From CAIKOD01 sp035543455 (GTDB taxonomy: Archaea; Halobacteriota; Methanomicrobia; Methanomicrobiales; Methanospirillaceae), in contig DATKKE010000053.1 of the NCBI GenBank assembly GCA_035543455.1, positions 1 through 64,000 on the forward strand: DNA of 64,000 nt. Direction: 5' to 3'. Shown here piece after piece: positions 44,059 through 51,487 of the stretch (its first letter is position 1; each line of letters begins with the position of its first letter). A model generated the notes under the pieces. The model was not told where the DNA came from. It did not search any database and worked only from the letters and a program-made list of their open reading frames with translations. Made by a program: the position numbers and the translations under genes.

Positions 44059-44382
44059 TTATTCAAATTTTTTCCAGAACGATTTCCTGTACCGGGTCTG
44101 GGCCGGGTTCTCTTTTGGAGTCGCTTCGCCAGGCTCCGGCTTATATCTGTCAGGGTGCATCAGGGCATCGATGCATTCGTCTGGTATCGAAAAACAATCA
44201 CCTTCGCAGGTACGCTGTCCGGTCTTATTCGCATTGCGTGGTTTTTCCAGCTTTTCAATCCTTTTCGTCACTGCATCGATCTTCTTTCCCTGCTGATCGA
44301 TCACCGACAGTATTTCATTTAATTTTGAAAGGATCTGTTCTTCTGTTGTCTCCGGGTCGGTCACGATTATCCCCCTTGTCAT
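44059..44382 (-). CDS. conserved hypothetical protein with coiled-coil segment
   Basis: The 107-aa protein begins MTRGIIVTDPETTEEQILSK after GGGAGACAA and overlaps the end of thiI by 68 nt. Residues 14-48 (QILSKLNEILSVIDQQGKKI) form a likely coiled coil; the rest is hydrophilic with two Cys and a Pro/Lys-rich tail ending RKSFWKKFE. Function is unknown. It is the last gene of the possible metX-thiI operon. Confidence 0.62.
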   Translation of the reverse strand: MTRGIIVTDPETTEEQILSKLNEILSVIDQQGKKIDAVTKRIEKLEKPRNANKTGQRTCEGDCFSIPDECIDALMHPDRYKPEPGEATPKENPAQTRYRKSFWKKFE

Positions 44383-45493
44383 TTGTCTCCCGTCCTATTA
44401 TCTCTTCCAGTCCGGTGATAAGCCCCAGGTCTGCCTTTGTGGAAGGCCCTTTCGGGACCGCTCCGCATCCCTTCGCCTTGCTTATGGAAATCTGGAATGT
44501 ACCGAGCTTTCGGGCAATCCTAATCGTATCTTCTTTATCGAAGCCAATCAGGGGCCGGTAAACCGGCAGTTCTGCGGCATCGTCGAGCACGATAAGGTTA
44601 TCGAGTGTCTGCGATGCAACCTGACCAAGGGATTCCCCTGTAACGATTCCTTTCGCACCATGCATCCGCGCAAATTCTACGGCCAGCCGGTACATCCTGC
44701 GTTTGCAGAGAAGACAGGTGTACTTGATTTCGTCTTCCCTGACAAGTATTTTTTTTGCCCTTGAAAGGTAATCGTCCTCGATTACGATGAGATCGATACC
44801 TGGCTGCCACGGCTTTAAGCTCTCAATGACATTTCTGGCCCTCATCAAATTGGTTTCGTCAAGAAATTCGGCCAGGGCCACAAAAACCGGGATAATCCGG
44901 CAGCCGCGTTTCATCATCATCCATGCAGCGACAGGGGAATCGATGCCTCCGGATACCAGGGCGACGAGCGTCCCTTCAACACCGAGCGGGAGTCCTCCGG
45001 CCCCGGGAAAAACGTGATCATAAATGTAACACCGATCCTCCCGGATCTCGATGAAAATCTCTTTTTCCGGATTGGAAAGGTCGGTTTTTATTTCAGGATA
45101 ATGTGTTCTGACCAGGTCACCAAGCCGGACTGCCATTTCCTGCGACTTAAAATCATGGGCCCCGACCCGTTTGATACGCAAGGCGAAGCTTCCCGCGTTG
45201 GAAAGGCCGGATTTCTCACAAAACCTGAGGAGTGAAGGTTCCAGATCGCCGAGGCTACAGGGATGGGTTTCTGAGAACGAAACAATGCCAAATACTTTAT
45301 TGAGAATATCAGGTTTCACATCGCCTGAAAGCCAGATACGACCGCGGGAGCTTTTTGTCGCCACCCCGGGCAGCACGTTCCTGATATTTGCCATGAGGAC
45401 CTGTTCCCATTCGCGGCGCACGGGATCTGATTTGAGGAAGATCTCCGAATACCGGACAATCCACTGGGTAGTACCTTCCTCGTTACGGTTCAT
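44315..45493 (-). CDS. thiI: tRNA 4-thiouridine synthase ThiI (no rhodanese domain)
   Basis: The 392-aa protein has a ferredoxin-like/THUMP N-terminal half and a PP-loop ATPase: SGGIDSP at 181-187. It lacks the C-terminal rhodanese domain of E. coli ThiI. It has Cys260 and Cys263 (CLLC) and Cys343 (KGCGAVPKG), the three-Cys arrangement that in Methanococcus ThiI holds an Fe-S cluster and lets it use sulfide. It makes s4U8 in tRNA. It begins 52 nt after DUF1894 and so may belong to the sulfur-regulated metX operon. Confidence 0.9.
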   Translation of the reverse strand: MNRNEEGTTQWIVRYSEIFLKSDPVRREWEQVLMANIRNVLPGVATKSSRGRIWLSGDVKPDILNKVFGIVSFSETHPCSLGDLEPSLLRFCEKSGLSNAGSFALRIKRVGAHDFKSQEMAVRLGDLVRTHYPEIKTDLSNPEKEIFIEIREDRCYIYDHVFPGAGGLPLGVEGTLVALVSGGIDSPVAAWMMMKRGCRIIPVFVALAEFLDETNLMRARNVIESLKPWQPGIDLIVIEDDYLSRAKKILVREDEIKYTCLLCKRRMYRLAVEFARMHGAKGIVTGESLGQVASQTLDNLIVLDDAAELPVYRPLIGFDKEDTIRIARKLGTFQISISKAKGCGAVPKGPSTKADLGLITGLEEIIGRETNDKGDNRDRPGDNRRTDPFKIK

Positions 45494-45545
45494 GGTATTC
45501 CCTGACTGACAGACCCGGGAAAAATTCCCAAATATTTTTCCTGCT

Positions 45546-45830
45546 CTACCTGGCAGGCTGTTTCCTGGCCCTTAACTTCTCAATTTCTTCCGGACATGCA
45601 ATTTTAAGAAGGAATGTACCGTAGCAGGGCTTGGTAAATGGAAAGATGATATCTTCCCCGTCGATACCGATGGCAATCGGTGGAACCCCGATCATATACT
45701 TGTCGAACATACGGTAACCGGGTTCGACAAAATGGACCTCGCTGAAATGGCTTTCCACATATTCACGACATTCTTTGAAAGATGCTCCCGATAGGATCAC
45801 CTCTTTATTCATGTCTTCTATGCATGCCAT
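45546..45830 (-). CDS. DUF1894-family methanogen protein
   Basis: A 94-aa protein, MACIEDMNKEVILSGASFKEC, followed by YVESHFSEVHFVEPGYRMFDK and GIDGEDIIFPFTKPCYGTFLLKI. The pattern matches DUF1894, a small methanogen-restricted family. It overlaps the end of the DUF1890 gene by 13 nt, the usual pairing. ATG 45812 is an alternative start. Function is unknown; placement in the metX operon suggests a sulfur- or amino-acid-related task. Confidence 0.75.
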   Translation of the reverse strand: MACIEDMNKEVILSGASFKECREYVESHFSEVHFVEPGYRMFDKYMIGVPPIAIGIDGEDIIFPFTKPCYGTFLLKIACPEEIEKLRARKQPAR

Positions 45831-46291
45831 CCGAACACCACATCCATCTTCTTTTTAAGTTCTGTCGGATTGTGTACTGCTTTTTCAACAATTTTTTCAC
45901 AGGGAAATTCTATCTGCCCTGCAAGGCTTTCCGCATTCCTGCCAAATACAATTACTATAAGGCGTCCCTTTATAATATATGCAGTAGTCGCGGCATACGA
46001 TATCCCGGCGTCATTGTGGGCAAAAACGATGCACAGACCGGGATCTCGTTTCTTTTCGACCAGGTCCCCGATAGTCCTGTCAAGGTTTAAGACTTTTTTG
46101 ACATACAGGCGATCCGGATCTGAAATTCTTATGAGCTTGATCACCGCTTCGTTCCCTGCTACCGCTACATCAAAACCCTGTTTCGCGAGCTGGTATGCTG
46201 TGTAGACTGCGATACCCATCTGGACGGGCACTTCGGGACAACCCAGGAGAAGAAGTGCTTCATTATGAGCTGGATTTGGTTGTTCAGTCAT
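45818..46291 (-). CDS. DUF1890-family methanogen protein
   Basis: The 157-aa protein contains LLLGCPEVPVQMGIAVYTAYQLAKQGFDVAVAG, then YVKKVLNLDRTIGDLVE, LCIVFAHNDAGISYAATTAYI and IVIVFGRNAESLA. This alternating alpha/beta layout fits DUF1890, a methanogen-specific family; it loosely recalls DsrE-like sulfur-relay folds, which is speculation. It overlaps the Thr-tRNA editing-domain gene by 4 nt and DUF1894 by 13 nt. Confidence 0.75.
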   Translation of the reverse strand: MTEQPNPAHNEALLLLGCPEVPVQMGIAVYTAYQLAKQGFDVAVAGNEAVIKLIRISDPDRLYVKKVLNLDRTIGDLVEKKRDPGLCIVFAHNDAGISYAATTAYIIKGRLIVIVFGRNAESLAGQIEFPCEKIVEKAVHNPTELKKKMDVVFGWHA

Positions 46292-46845
46292 TGTTTATCC
46301 CCTGCTGTGCCTGGAAGTATTTTCCCGCGGCCTGACGGCCCATTGCTCCCCGGCAGACAGACGGGAAGATCTGCGGTCCGTATAGGATTATTGCAGTAAG
46401 GACAGTTAAAATCACATTCGCAACCTTCGTACGGGCATATGGTCATCGAAAGATCTGCAAGGGGATGTCCCTTGCTTTTAATCTCGAATTCTTTATACCA
46501 TCCGAATGGCGCCCTTCTGACCTCCACACCATTGCCCTTCAAACGGTCGGCCAACCCGGTCAGGACCGCAAGCGCAGTCTTTGGTGAAGAAAGCGTACTG
46601 GTAAGGTGGGCATAAGGAAACACCATCACCCGGTTGACTTTAAGCCATGCGAGCCTTTGCATTATGTTTCTCGTGGCACTTAGTACCACGTAATCCGGAT
46701 TCTTCTCGTCCATCTGTTCCACTGAACAAAACAGGACGACGCAGTCCTGCATTTCATCCTTCCTGACGAGGATCTCCTCCGCAGCAGGGGTTTTTTTTGT
46801 CGCCCGGTATTTAATCAGGTCCGAATGAACGGAAAGAATTCTCAT
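46288..46845 (-). CDS. stand-alone archaeal Thr-tRNA editing (deacylase) domain protein with Cys-rich tail
   Basis: The 185-aa protein resembles the N-terminal editing domain of archaeal ThrRS: MRILSVHSDLIKYRATKKTP, NIMQRLAWLKVNRVMVFPYAHLTSTLSSP, VEVRRAPFGWYKEFEIKSKGHPLA. That D-amino-acyl-deacylase-like domain hydrolyses Ser-tRNA-Thr. Here it is free-standing and carries a C-terminal extension with CPYEGCECDFNCPYCNNPIR, a likely metal site. It is sandwiched between metX and DUF1890 with 4-nt overlaps at both ends. Confidence 0.8.
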   Translation of the reverse strand: MRILSVHSDLIKYRATKKTPAAEEILVRKDEMQDCVVLFCSVEQMDEKNPDYVVLSATRNIMQRLAWLKVNRVMVFPYAHLTSTLSSPKTALAVLTGLADRLKGNGVEVRRAPFGWYKEFEIKSKGHPLADLSMTICPYEGCECDFNCPYCNNPIRTADLPVCLPGSNGPSGRGKILPGTAGDKQ

Positions 46846-48317
46846 TCATACCGCCCGATCAGGGTGCTGATCATCTCGCTCGAGATAATTCCGATCACCT
46901 TTCTTTCCTCGTCAATGACAGGCAGGGCCGATATTGTATGATCTTCCATCTTCTTCGCGGCTATTTCGATGGTATCTCCGGGATCCGCTGAAATTACATC
47001 CCGGGACATAATTTCTTCCAGGCCGTGGTGTCCACGGGCAACCGCTTTTGCGATATCCCACGATGTAACAATGCCGGTGATGGTTCCCTGGCTTGAAAGC
47101 ACAGGAAGGTGGTTGATCTCTTTTGTGATCATCAGCTCCGCGGTGTTGGAAATACTCGTACCCTCAGCAACTGTCGGGACATCCCTGTTCATGATATCGC
47201 GGACGAGCGTATGGTTGAGAAACCGGGAGATGTGATAGGTCAGTTGTCCGGATTCCAGCAGGAAGGCATCGTGACCGAAATTTGACCTGATCTCGGTATA
47301 TTGCACGTCGCAATTATTGGCAACCAGTGCCTGCACGATGTCTTTCGACTGGTAAGGGGGATACAGCCAGTCTGATGTGACAGATATTACCAGGAATGAT
47401 GATTTAACACCCAAAAAACCTTCAATAAGGGACCCGTTTTTTGAAATATCGAAATAATCAATTGCTTTGGTGATATAAAGGTAAGAATTCGCATCAAACC
47501 TTTTTGTGAATACATCTCCCTGGTGATGCAGGTAGCTCTCGACACTGAAATCCGTTGAAAAGTCGAAACCCACTTTTTCCTTGTCCTGCAGGTTCCTCCC
47601 GAATTTTTCGTGCATCGACTGGTCTGAAAGATAGGTGATATGCCCCACCATTCTTGCGAGAGAAAGTCCCCGGACAGGCACGGCACCTCCATAATATTCA
47701 CCGTTATTCCAGGCCGGGTCGGATATTATGGCTTTTCTACCTACCTCATTGAAGGCGATCTGTTGCGGGGTCGAAGCTCCGGTGGTTGCAATAACAACTG
47801 CCTTTTTTACCATATCAGGATAGGATATACTCCATTGGAGGACCTGCATCCCACCCATCGACCCGCCCGCTACGCAGAAGAGCTGGGAAATACCCAGGTA
47901 TTCAATCAGGTGCTCCTGGGCTTTCACGATATCAGTGATGGTAATGACAGGAAATGAAATGCCGTATGGTTTTCCGGTTTCCGGATTGATCGAGGACGGC
48001 CCGGTTGAACCACGGCAGCCACCGATAATGTTGGAACAGATAACACAGTAACGGTCGGTATCAAACGCTTTTCCCGGCCCTATTACAGAATCCCACCAGC
48101 CGGACCGGTCTTCTCCTTCATGCCCCCCGGCAGCATGGGCATCACCTGACAGAGCATGGCAGATCAGGATCGCATTGCTTTTTTGCCGGTTCAGTTTTCC
48201 GTATTGTTCATACGCGATGGTGACATCACGAAGTACAGCCCCTGATTCGAGAACAAGGTCAGATTTAAGCTTGAAATACCTGGTTTTTACCATGCCAACC
48301 GATCCCTTGCCTATCAT
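46842..48317 (-). CDS. metX: homoserine O-acetyltransferase MetX with C-terminal CBS domain pair
   Basis: The 491-aa protein has an alpha/beta-hydrolase MetX domain (about 1-360): CHALSGDAHAAG, GGCRGSTGPSS, nucleophile GGSMGGMQ, TSDWLYPP (Asp) and NFGHDAFLL (His), then two CBS domains (IMNRDVPTVAEG and IMSRDVISADPG) to the end. It makes O-acetylhomoserine for methionine/homocysteine synthesis with MetY (57 kb). CBS domains may bind SAM or nucleotides. ATG 48293 is an alternative start. A perfect TTCACA-N2-TGTGAA operator lies 125 nt upstream. Confidence 0.92.
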   Translation of the reverse strand: MIGKGSVGMVKTRYFKLKSDLVLESGAVLRDVTIAYEQYGKLNRQKSNAILICHALSGDAHAAGGHEGEDRSGWWDSVIGPGKAFDTDRYCVICSNIIGGCRGSTGPSSINPETGKPYGISFPVITITDIVKAQEHLIEYLGISQLFCVAGGSMGGMQVLQWSISYPDMVKKAVVIATTGASTPQQIAFNEVGRKAIISDPAWNNGEYYGGAVPVRGLSLARMVGHITYLSDQSMHEKFGRNLQDKEKVGFDFSTDFSVESYLHHQGDVFTKRFDANSYLYITKAIDYFDISKNGSLIEGFLGVKSSFLVISVTSDWLYPPYQSKDIVQALVANNCDVQYTEIRSNFGHDAFLLESGQLTYHISRFLNHTLVRDIMNRDVPTVAEGTSISNTAELMITKEINHLPVLSSQGTITGIVTSWDIAKAVARGHHGLEEIMSRDVISADPGDTIEIAAKKMEDHTISALPVIDEERKVIGIISSEMISTLIGRYE

Positions 48318-48441
48318 GAACGGACCCCCTCTGGTTTCATGATATTCCTGCCTGTTCTCTCTGGCAACATAGTCGATCTCCCGTATGCAAATGAAATCCG
48401 ATTTTTTCCTTTATTCTCAGATACCCTTGAACCATTCATTA

Positions 48442-48457
48442 ATTCACAATTGTGAAT
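48442..48457. promoter_or_regulatory. sulfur-regulon operator 1 (metX operon)
   Basis: Perfect 16-bp palindrome ATTCACAATTGTGAAT. On the minus strand it directly follows the TATA element CTATATATT (about 48455-48466), so it lies between the TATA box and the predicted transcription start of metX. Same motif as six other sites up to 59112. Confidence 0.85.
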
Positions 48458-48793
48458 ATATAGTAATTGCAGGATCCTATAAAAGAGTTGTCATTGCCGA
48501 TCTGTGCCCGTATTTCCATACCGGATATGCATAATTCCTGCAAAAATGACTCCGCAATGTATCAGATTGAGGGGTCATCCGAATGAGATCCTAGAATTTT
48601 CGCGGATGCCAAAACAGTCGGAGCAATTCTGAACATACATGTACCCTTATCCAGAATGGATCCGGGCATTTGATATTTCCCCGGTCAGGAGCGATTTATC
48701 AGCAGCCCGCCCCGAAGGCGATAATGTCTCCATTTCGATTCCCGACCCGAAAACAGCTTATATATATTGGCAAATCAAACATGGAAGAAGAAC

Positions 48794-48807
48794 TTCACAA
48801 TTGAGAA
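48794..48807. promoter_or_regulatory. sulfur-regulon operator 2 (cysteine desulfurase-like gene)
   Basis: TTCACAATTGAGAA, one mismatch to the palindrome, 16-25 nt after the TATA box TTATATATAT (48768-48777) and 46 nt before the ATG; it covers the predicted transcription start. Confidence 0.75.
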
Positions 48808-48852
48808 TTCTTATGCCCATGAAAATTCCAAATACACACCAGGGAATGTCCA

Positions 48853-50004
48853 ATGGACCGACCACTTGTTTATCTCAATAACGCGGCGACATCGTGGCCA
48901 AAGCCGGATTGCGTAACTGAAATTGTGCAGAGAGTGCTCGCTATGCCATGTCACGAGACCGGACGTTCTTCGATGTGCGATTTTATAGATTATCCATCGG
49001 AGGCCAGGAATGGTATATCCCGTCTGCTGGGGACGGCAGATCCGGACCACGTGGTATTCACCCAGAATGCAACGGATTCCTTAAACATTCTCATCCATGG
49101 TTTTGTAAAGCAGCACCCGGGTCAGTTTCACGTGATCACAACGGACCTTGAACATAACTCGGTCTTACGACCGCTCGCAACGCTCCGCCAGGAAGGCAGG
49201 ATCTCATTAACTGTCCTCAAATCCGACAAGGATTTCCATATAACTCCTGAACTGATAGACCCCGAAGTCAGGAGCGACACGAGGCTCGTTGTCATGAACC
49301 ATGGCAGTAACGTTGTAGGGTCAGTCCAGGATATCAGGGATATCGGATCCCTCCTTCACGAGAAGGGAATTTTTTTCATCGTTGACGGCGCCCAGACGCT
49401 CGGTCAGACCACCATTGACATTTCGGACGGTTCTGTCGATGCATTCGCGTTCACGGGTCATAAATACCTGTTCGGGATGCAGGGTACAGGAGGTTTTTAT
49501 CTCAATGAACCACATGAGGTGGCATCAACCAAACAGGGAGGCACAGGTGCAGATTCGAGAAACCTTTTTCACCCCGAAGACATGCCCCTGAAATATGAAG
49601 CAGGTACCGCAAATTATCCTGGTATTGCATCACTCCACGCCGGGATCACGTACGTGGAAGCGGCAGGGATCGACAGGATCGAAGCCCATACCATGGATTT
49701 ATGCCGGTACCTGACCCGTTCAATCCGGCAGGAGCCCGGTGTAACTATCGACAATGAAAAACCGGAACTGCCCGTTATATCCTTCAATATCCGGAACCTG
49801 GATAATGAAGATGCAGGACTGATACTTGCCCGTGCCTATAATATCATTACGAGGACCGGATTGCATTGCGCTCCCCTCATTCATGAGAGGCTCAATGAGG
49901 GGACAGGCAGCATCAGGCTCTCTTTGTCGTTACAGAATACCAGGGAGCAGTGCGATATTGCTCTCAATGCCCTCCACGAAGTGATACCCGGTGCAGATAA
50001 TTAG
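48853..50004 (+). CDS. cysteine desulfurase-like class V aminotransferase (SufS/CsdB group)
   Basis: The 383-aa PLP enzyme begins MDRPLVYLNNAATSWPKP. Features: TQNATDSLNIL, TTDLEHNSVLRP, FIVDGAQTLGQT, PLP-Lys204 in TGHKYLFGMQGTGG and Cys339 in RTGLHCAPLIHE, the place of the persulfide-forming Cys. It would release sulfur from cysteine as an enzyme persulfide, or act on a related substrate. An operator overlaps its promoter. It shares 14 nt with the next gene, so the two are translated together. Confidence 0.85.
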   Translation: MDRPLVYLNNAATSWPKPDCVTEIVQRVLAMPCHETGRSSMCDFIDYPSEARNGISRLLGTADPDHVVFTQNATDSLNILIHGFVKQHPGQFHVITTDLEHNSVLRPLATLRQEGRISLTVLKSDKDFHITPELIDPEVRSDTRLVVMNHGSNVVGSVQDIRDIGSLLHEKGIFFIVDGAQTLGQTTIDISDGSVDAFAFTGHKYLFGMQGTGGFYLNEPHEVASTKQGGTGADSRNLFHPEDMPLKYEAGTANYPGIASLHAGITYVEAAGIDRIEAHTMDLCRYLTRSIRQEPGVTIDNEKPELPVISFNIRNLDNEDAGLILARAYNIITRTGLHCAPLIHERLNEGTGSIRLSLSLQNTREQCDIALNALHEVIPGADN

Positions 50005-50362
50005 CGTGCGTAAATCCCGGCGCTGTATTGACGGCACAGTACTTCGCGAATACATGGTTGATGAACCGGTGCCTGGGAACATAATCACCTATCTGGAACA
50101 GTTCGGATCGGTAAAAGTCCTTGCGGACATGGCACAACCGTTTTACACCTTCAGGATGGCAGATTATTTCAATATCAAAGGGATGGTGGATGATACGACA
50201 ATGTTTGTCCGTTATCAGCCCGAATTCATGCCCCATACCGAGATTCTCTTTACTCATCTCATTTCAGGGTTCGATACAGGGAACTCGGACCTGGAATCTA
50301 TCAGGGAACAACATGACGAGCTTATTCGAAAAATAACTTCTGCGGCCTCTGAAATCCCTTGA
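49991..50362 (+). CDS. small protein of unknown function paired with the cysteine desulfurase-like gene
   Basis: The 123-aa frame starts with GTG inside the end of the desulfurase gene; ATG at 50054 (MVDEPVPGNIITYLEQFG) is an alternative start. It contains VKVLADMAQPFYTFRMADYFNIKGMVDD and FVRYQPEFMPHTEILFTHLIS. I do not recognise the family. The overlap argues for a functional partner, for example a sulfur acceptor or specificity subunit, but only one Cys (in RRCIDG) is present and it may be lost with the later start. Confidence 0.6.
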   Translation: MQIISVRKSRRCIDGTVLREYMVDEPVPGNIITYLEQFGSVKVLADMAQPFYTFRMADYFNIKGMVDDTTMFVRYQPEFMPHTEILFTHLISGFDTGNSDLESIREQHDELIRKITSAASEIP

Positions 50363-50431
50363 AATTCCAGACCGGAAGGGGATGAGAGCCTGACCACTCC
50401 GTTTCCGGATTGTGCTTCCCATTTCTGATAG

Positions 50432-51070
50432 TTAATCAAGCAGCTTTCGTATATTGACAAGCCCCTTATAGAATTCCAGCAGGTAATCATCCATGAGAAG
50501 ACTTCCTTCCTGGAAGGGGCAATCCTCTTCTTCAACTACTCTGTTGATGGAATCCCGGGAGGGGAAGACCATATCAAGGGGTACATTTGCTTTAGCCGCA
50601 CCCCTGATAAGAGCTTCACGGAAGATGCCAATGCTATAGCCGATGCGATACCGGTAATCATTTCTGGTCTTTTTGAGATACCCTGCGATCCGGTCAGTCT
50701 CGATCCTGACAAAATCATCGAGTACCTTCCCATCCTTACATTTCCCGAGCATATACCGATAGTGGGTGAACGGATACATAGTTTCGAGCTCAGCCGGGAC
50801 TATCCCGCATGTGCCGAATATGACGATATGATATCGGCCTTCATCGAGGACATCAGCAATGATGTTCCTGATAATACGGTGGCTGGGACTGGCGCTATAA
50901 GGTTTGGTCATTGCGCAGGGCATGAAAATCGCCACATCCCTGGGGTTTATTGTATATTCGTCGATTATATAACGGTATGATTGCTCGAACTCGGGGATGT
51001 AGAAAGGGGGATCAGTAAAAAGGGTGGGCTTGTCTTTTTCGGATAGATCCCGGATCTCTTCATCGCCCAT
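50432..51070 (-). CDS. stand-alone DUF5591 (archaeosine synthase-like) domain protein
   Basis: The 212-aa protein shows PPFYIPEFEQSYRYIIDEY, AIFMPCAMTKPYSASPSHRIIRNII, YHIVIFGTCGIVPAELE and DRIAGYLKKTRNDY, the motif set of the DUF5591 domain in archaeosine synthase ArcS, but without the TGT catalytic and PUA domains. In ArcS the PC-x-x-KPYSxSxSH segment is part of the lysine-transfer site. Its role alone is unknown, perhaps tRNA modification. It diverges from tRNA-Cys (51357). Confidence 0.7.
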   Translation of the reverse strand: MGDEEIRDLSEKDKPTLFTDPPFYIPEFEQSYRYIIDEYTINPRDVAIFMPCAMTKPYSASPSHRIIRNIIADVLDEGRYHIVIFGTCGIVPAELETMYPFTHYRYMLGKCKDGKVLDDFVRIETDRIAGYLKKTRNDYRYRIGYSIGIFREALIRGAAKANVPLDMVFPSRDSINRVVEEEDCPFQEGSLLMDDYLLEFYKGLVNIRKLLD

Positions 51071-51333
51071 GCACTATATATTTCCGGTTAAAGGGAAATA
51101 AAATGAATCAAACCGGCCGGATTTGGATCCCACAACATGGCGTTCCTGACAGGAACGAGAAAAATTCCTATATATTCTACAGTGTCTTTCAGGCACGATT
51201 TATTCGTCAGGATACGGAACATAGTGCAAAGTATTTTTCGACGTTCCGATGAACTGTGATTAAATGGAACACAGGCAATTTATGCCGGGACCCGAATATA
51301 CAAATATTTATGGGAGGATAGGAGATATAGGAC

Positions 51334-51351
51334 AATTCACATATGTGAATT
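51334..51351. promoter_or_regulatory. sulfur-regulon operator 3 (tRNA-Cys copy 1)
   Basis: Perfect 18-bp palindrome AATTCACATATGTGAATT, with the same TTCACA-N2-TGTGAA arms. It lies about 25 nt after an AATATTTATG TATA-like element (51303-51312) and ends 5 nt before the mature tRNA 5' end. Confidence 0.85.
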
Positions 51352-51356
51352 ATCGG

Positions 51357-51428
51357 GCCAGTGTGGCGGAGTGGCTACGCGGTTGACTGCAGATCAACTA
51401 CATCCCGGTTCGAATCCGGGCGCTGGCT
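51357..51428 (+). tRNA. tRNA-Cys (anticodon GCA), copy 1
   Basis: A 72-nt cloverleaf: acceptor GCCAGTG/CGCTGGC, anticodon arm GTTGA-CTGCAGA-TCAAC, T arm CCCGG-TTCGAAT-CCGGG, discriminator T (U73), the SepRS/CysRS identity base. A T-run (TTTTTC) follows at once and may terminate part of the transcripts. The promoter carries operator 3. Confidence 0.95.
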
Positions 51429-51487
51429 TTTTCTTATCTTCCCGTCAATCTACCGGTACACAGTGCCTGACCCGAAAGAACAATACC

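Larger units (their letters stand above)
48318..48852. other. 535-nt divergent control region between metX and the cysteine desulfurase-like gene
   Basis: It holds one operator and TATA box for each direction: metX (operator 48442-48457) and the desulfurase (operator 48794-48807). About 300 nt between them contain no gene and no further site that I can see. Confidence 0.6.
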
